Shown: piece after piece, positions 62,617 to 64,000 of the stretch
Layout: each line of letters starts with the position of its first letter
Numbering within the stretch: the first letter of the stretch is position 1
DNA from: Paracoccus gahaiensis
GTDB lineage: Bacteria > Pseudomonadota > Alphaproteobacteria > Rhodobacterales > Rhodobacteraceae
Direction: 5' to 3'
NCBI RefSeq assembly: GCF_005048225.1
Contig: NZ_SUNI01000013.1
Coordinates: forward strand, 62,001-126,000
DNA length: 64,000 bases
The notes under the pieces: model-generated
What the model saw: only the letters and a program-made list of their open reading frames with translations
Told to the model about the DNA's origin: nothing
Databases searched by the model: none
Made by a program: the position numbers and the translations under genes

Positions 62617-63392
62617 CGGCAATGCCTTTCCAGAAAGGGGGTCAGGAGGGCGGCCATGGCCGCCGGGGTCTCGACACAGGGCAGATGGCCGGTGCCGGGG
62701 ATCAGGTGGAACGCGGCGCCGGGGATCAGATCGGCGGTCGCGCGCACCAGATCCGGCGGGCTGGCGCCATCCTCGGCGCCCGCGATCACCAGCGCCGGCA
62801 GGCGCAGCGCCGCCGGCGCCGCCGTCTGATCGGCCTCGGCCAGCGCTCGACAGGCCGCGACATAGCCCTCGGCCGGGGTGCGCGACAGCATCAGCCGCCA
62901 GAGCGCGACCTGCGGCTTGTCCCGGAAGGCGGGGGTGAACCAGCGCGCCATCACCGCCTCCGCGATGCTCTCCGGCCCGCCTGCGCGCACCGCGTCGATC
63001 CGCGCCTGCCAGCTGTCCGGCGTGCCGAGCCGGGCGGCGGTGTTCGACAGAACCAGCGCGCGGACCAGATCGGGGCGCCGGGCGGCCACCGCCTGCGCGA
63101 TCAGCCCGCCGATCGACAGGCCCGCCACGACTACCGGCCCGCCCACCTCATCGATCAGCGCGATCGCATCCTCGGCGTGATCGGCGATGCTGCGGCCATC
63201 CCCCAGATCCGACAGCCCATGGCCCTGCTTGTCATAGCGCAGGATCCGCAGCCGCGCGGGCAGCAGCGGCATCAGCGCCTCCCACAGCCGCAGATCGGTC
63301 TCGAGCGAGTTGATCAACAGCAGCGTCGGCCCGTCCTCGGGACCGTCGATCCGGTAATGCAGCGCGCCCTGGGGGCGGGTCAGGACTTGCAT
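62613..63392 (-). CDS. pcaD: 3-oxoadipate enol-lactonase
   Basis: A 259-residue alpha/beta hydrolase: INSLETDLRLWEALMPLL, YDKQGHGLSD, nucleophile Ser in GLSIGGLIAQ, and the late Asp/His in IAGAEDGASPP and IPGTGHLPCVETP. It hydrolyses the enol-lactone to 3-oxoadipate. It is the first gene of pcaDCHGB and is divergent from the pcaQ-type LysR gene. Confidence 0.93.
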   Translation of the reverse strand: MQVLTRPQGALHYRIDGPEDGPTLLLINSLETDLRLWEALMPLLPARLRILRYDKQGHGLSDLGDGRSIADHAEDAIALIDEVGGPVVVAGLSIGGLIAQAVAARRPDLVRALVLSNTAARLGTPDSWQARIDAVRAGGPESIAEAVMARWFTPAFRDKPQVALWRLMLSRTPAEGYVAACRALAEADQTAAPAALRLPALVIAGAEDGASPPDLVRATADLIPGAAFHLIPGTGHLPCVETPAAMAALLTPFLERHCR

Positions 63393-63406
63393 GATCTCTC
63401 CCTTTG

Positions 63407-63478
63407 TCCATAACCTTAGCAAACGGAAACCGAGCGGAAAAATGCAGAACACGCCCGCATCCATAACCTGATGGTCAT
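63407..63478. promoter_or_regulatory. PcaQ-type binding sites in the pcaD-pcaQ gap
   Basis: TCCATAACCT occurs twice in the same orientation, at 63407-63416 and 63460-63469. The second copy extends to ATAACC-TGAT-GGTCAT (63463-63478), close to the ATAACC-N4-GGTTAA consensus I recall for PcaQ in rhizobia. That site overlaps the start codon region of pcaQ, suggesting autorepression, while the first copy, at best half a site, lies 15 bp before pcaD. Confidence 0.55.
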
Positions 63479-64000
63479 GCATCCCGCCATCAAGCTGCGC
63501 CATATCCGCGCCTTCCTGGACATTGCCGCCCTGGGCGGCCTGACGCCGGCGGCGCGCGCGCAGGGGGTCACGCAGCCCGCGCTCAGCCGCAGCCTGGCGG
63601 AGTTGGAGAGCCTCCTGGACGCGCGGCTGTTCCGGCGCGAGGGGCGGCGGCTGGTCCTGACCGAGGCGGGGCACCGGTTCCGCGACCATGCCGCCCGCGC
63701 GGTGCAGATGCTGGATGCCGGCGCGGCGGCCCTGCACCCGCAGGCGGCGGGGCGGCTGGTGGTGGGCATCCTGCCGACGGTCGCGACGCGCCTCTTTCCC
63801 CGGGTGGCGCTGCGCTTTGCCGCGCAGGTGCCGCAGGTGACGCTGGCGGTCGAAACCGGCCCGCATGCGCATCTGATCGGCCTGCTGCGTGACGGCCGGA
63901 TCGGGCTGATGATCGGGCGGATGCCTGCGGCGGCGGACATGGCCGGCCTCAGCTTCCATCACCTTTACGAGGATCACGTGGCGCTGGTCTGCCGGCGGGG
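63471..64000 (+). CDS. pcaQ: LysR-family pca regulator, 3' end outside the window
   Basis: At least 176 residues of a LysR protein, running off the right edge. The helix-turn-helix is LTPAARAQGVTQPALSRSLAELE; RLVVGILPTVATRLFPRVAL begins the effector domain and IGLMIGRMP follows. Start is ATG 63471 or 63477. Position divergent from pcaD, with ATAACC-type sites between, supports PcaQ, the 3-carboxymuconate-responsive activator of pca genes. Confidence 0.82.
   Translation, partial: MVMHPAIKLRHIRAFLDIAALGGLTPAARAQGVTQPALSRSLAELESLLDARLFRREGRRLVLTEAGHRFRDHAARAVQMLDAGAAALHPQAAGRLVVGILPTVATRLFPRVALRFAAQVPQVTLAVETGPHAHLIGLLRDGRIGLMIGRMPAAADMAGLSFHHLYEDHVALVCRR

Overview
The window is very GC-rich, densely packed, alphaproteobacterial-type DNA. 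The closest overall fit is a Rhodobacterales/Paracoccaceae member such as Paracoccus, but this is inferred from gene content: EcfG-type stress promoters, tripartite tricarboxylate transporters, a pca operon with a PcaQ-like regulator, and PhoX and CitMHS families. I see no rRNA, tRNA, CRISPR array, complete insertion sequence or replication origin.

Layout. 0-9.7 kb: the 5' end of a sugar-type ABC permease with a divergent AraC regulator; a flavin monooxygenase downstream of an AcoR-like regulator; two phosphate-scavenging-type enzymes (phytase-like esterase and PhoX) facing apart; a GNAT protein. 10-14.6 kb: a three-gene operon ending in a sulfatase fused to RTX repeats, preceded by two proteins I cannot assign. 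14.7-18 kb: a PfpI/DJ-1 protein, then a citrate transporter coupled to trans-aconitate methyltransferase. 18.1-21.2 kb: a compact general-stress island of six small genes driven by five near-perfect GGAAC-N17-GTT (EcfG-type) promoters.

21.4-29.5 kb: a complete Nit1C cluster (nitBCDEFGH-like), the set associated with growth on cyanide as a nitrogen source, with a divergent MocR-type regulator and an extra LnmK-like gene at its end. 29.6-48.4 kb: a catabolic region with LysR regulators, an ADP-forming acyl-CoA synthetase, enoyl-CoA hydratase, two MmgE/PrpD proteins, a CoA-transferase, TctA and TctB with three paralogous TctC-type binding proteins, a PcaF-like thiolase, an acyl-CoA dehydrogenase and a C-terminally shortened FadB-like enzyme. 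Together these could import a dicarboxylate, activate it with CoA and beta-oxidise it to acetyl-CoA and a second acyl-CoA.

48.5-57.1 kb: an alpha/beta hydrolase and AbrB-type membrane protein, then a YhaO/YhaN-like (SbcCD-related) nuclease-ATPase pair with gene wreckage on both sides: SDR and frameshifted IclR remnants on the left, and a ferredoxin-reductase fragment run into an amino-acid ABC permease fragment on the right. 57.1-64 kb: gamma-glutamyltransferase with a GntR regulator, then the protocatechuate operon pcaDCHGB with a divergent, truncated pcaQ at the right edge. The PcaF-type thiolase that would finish the beta-ketoadipate pathway lies about 18 kb away in the dicarboxylate region.
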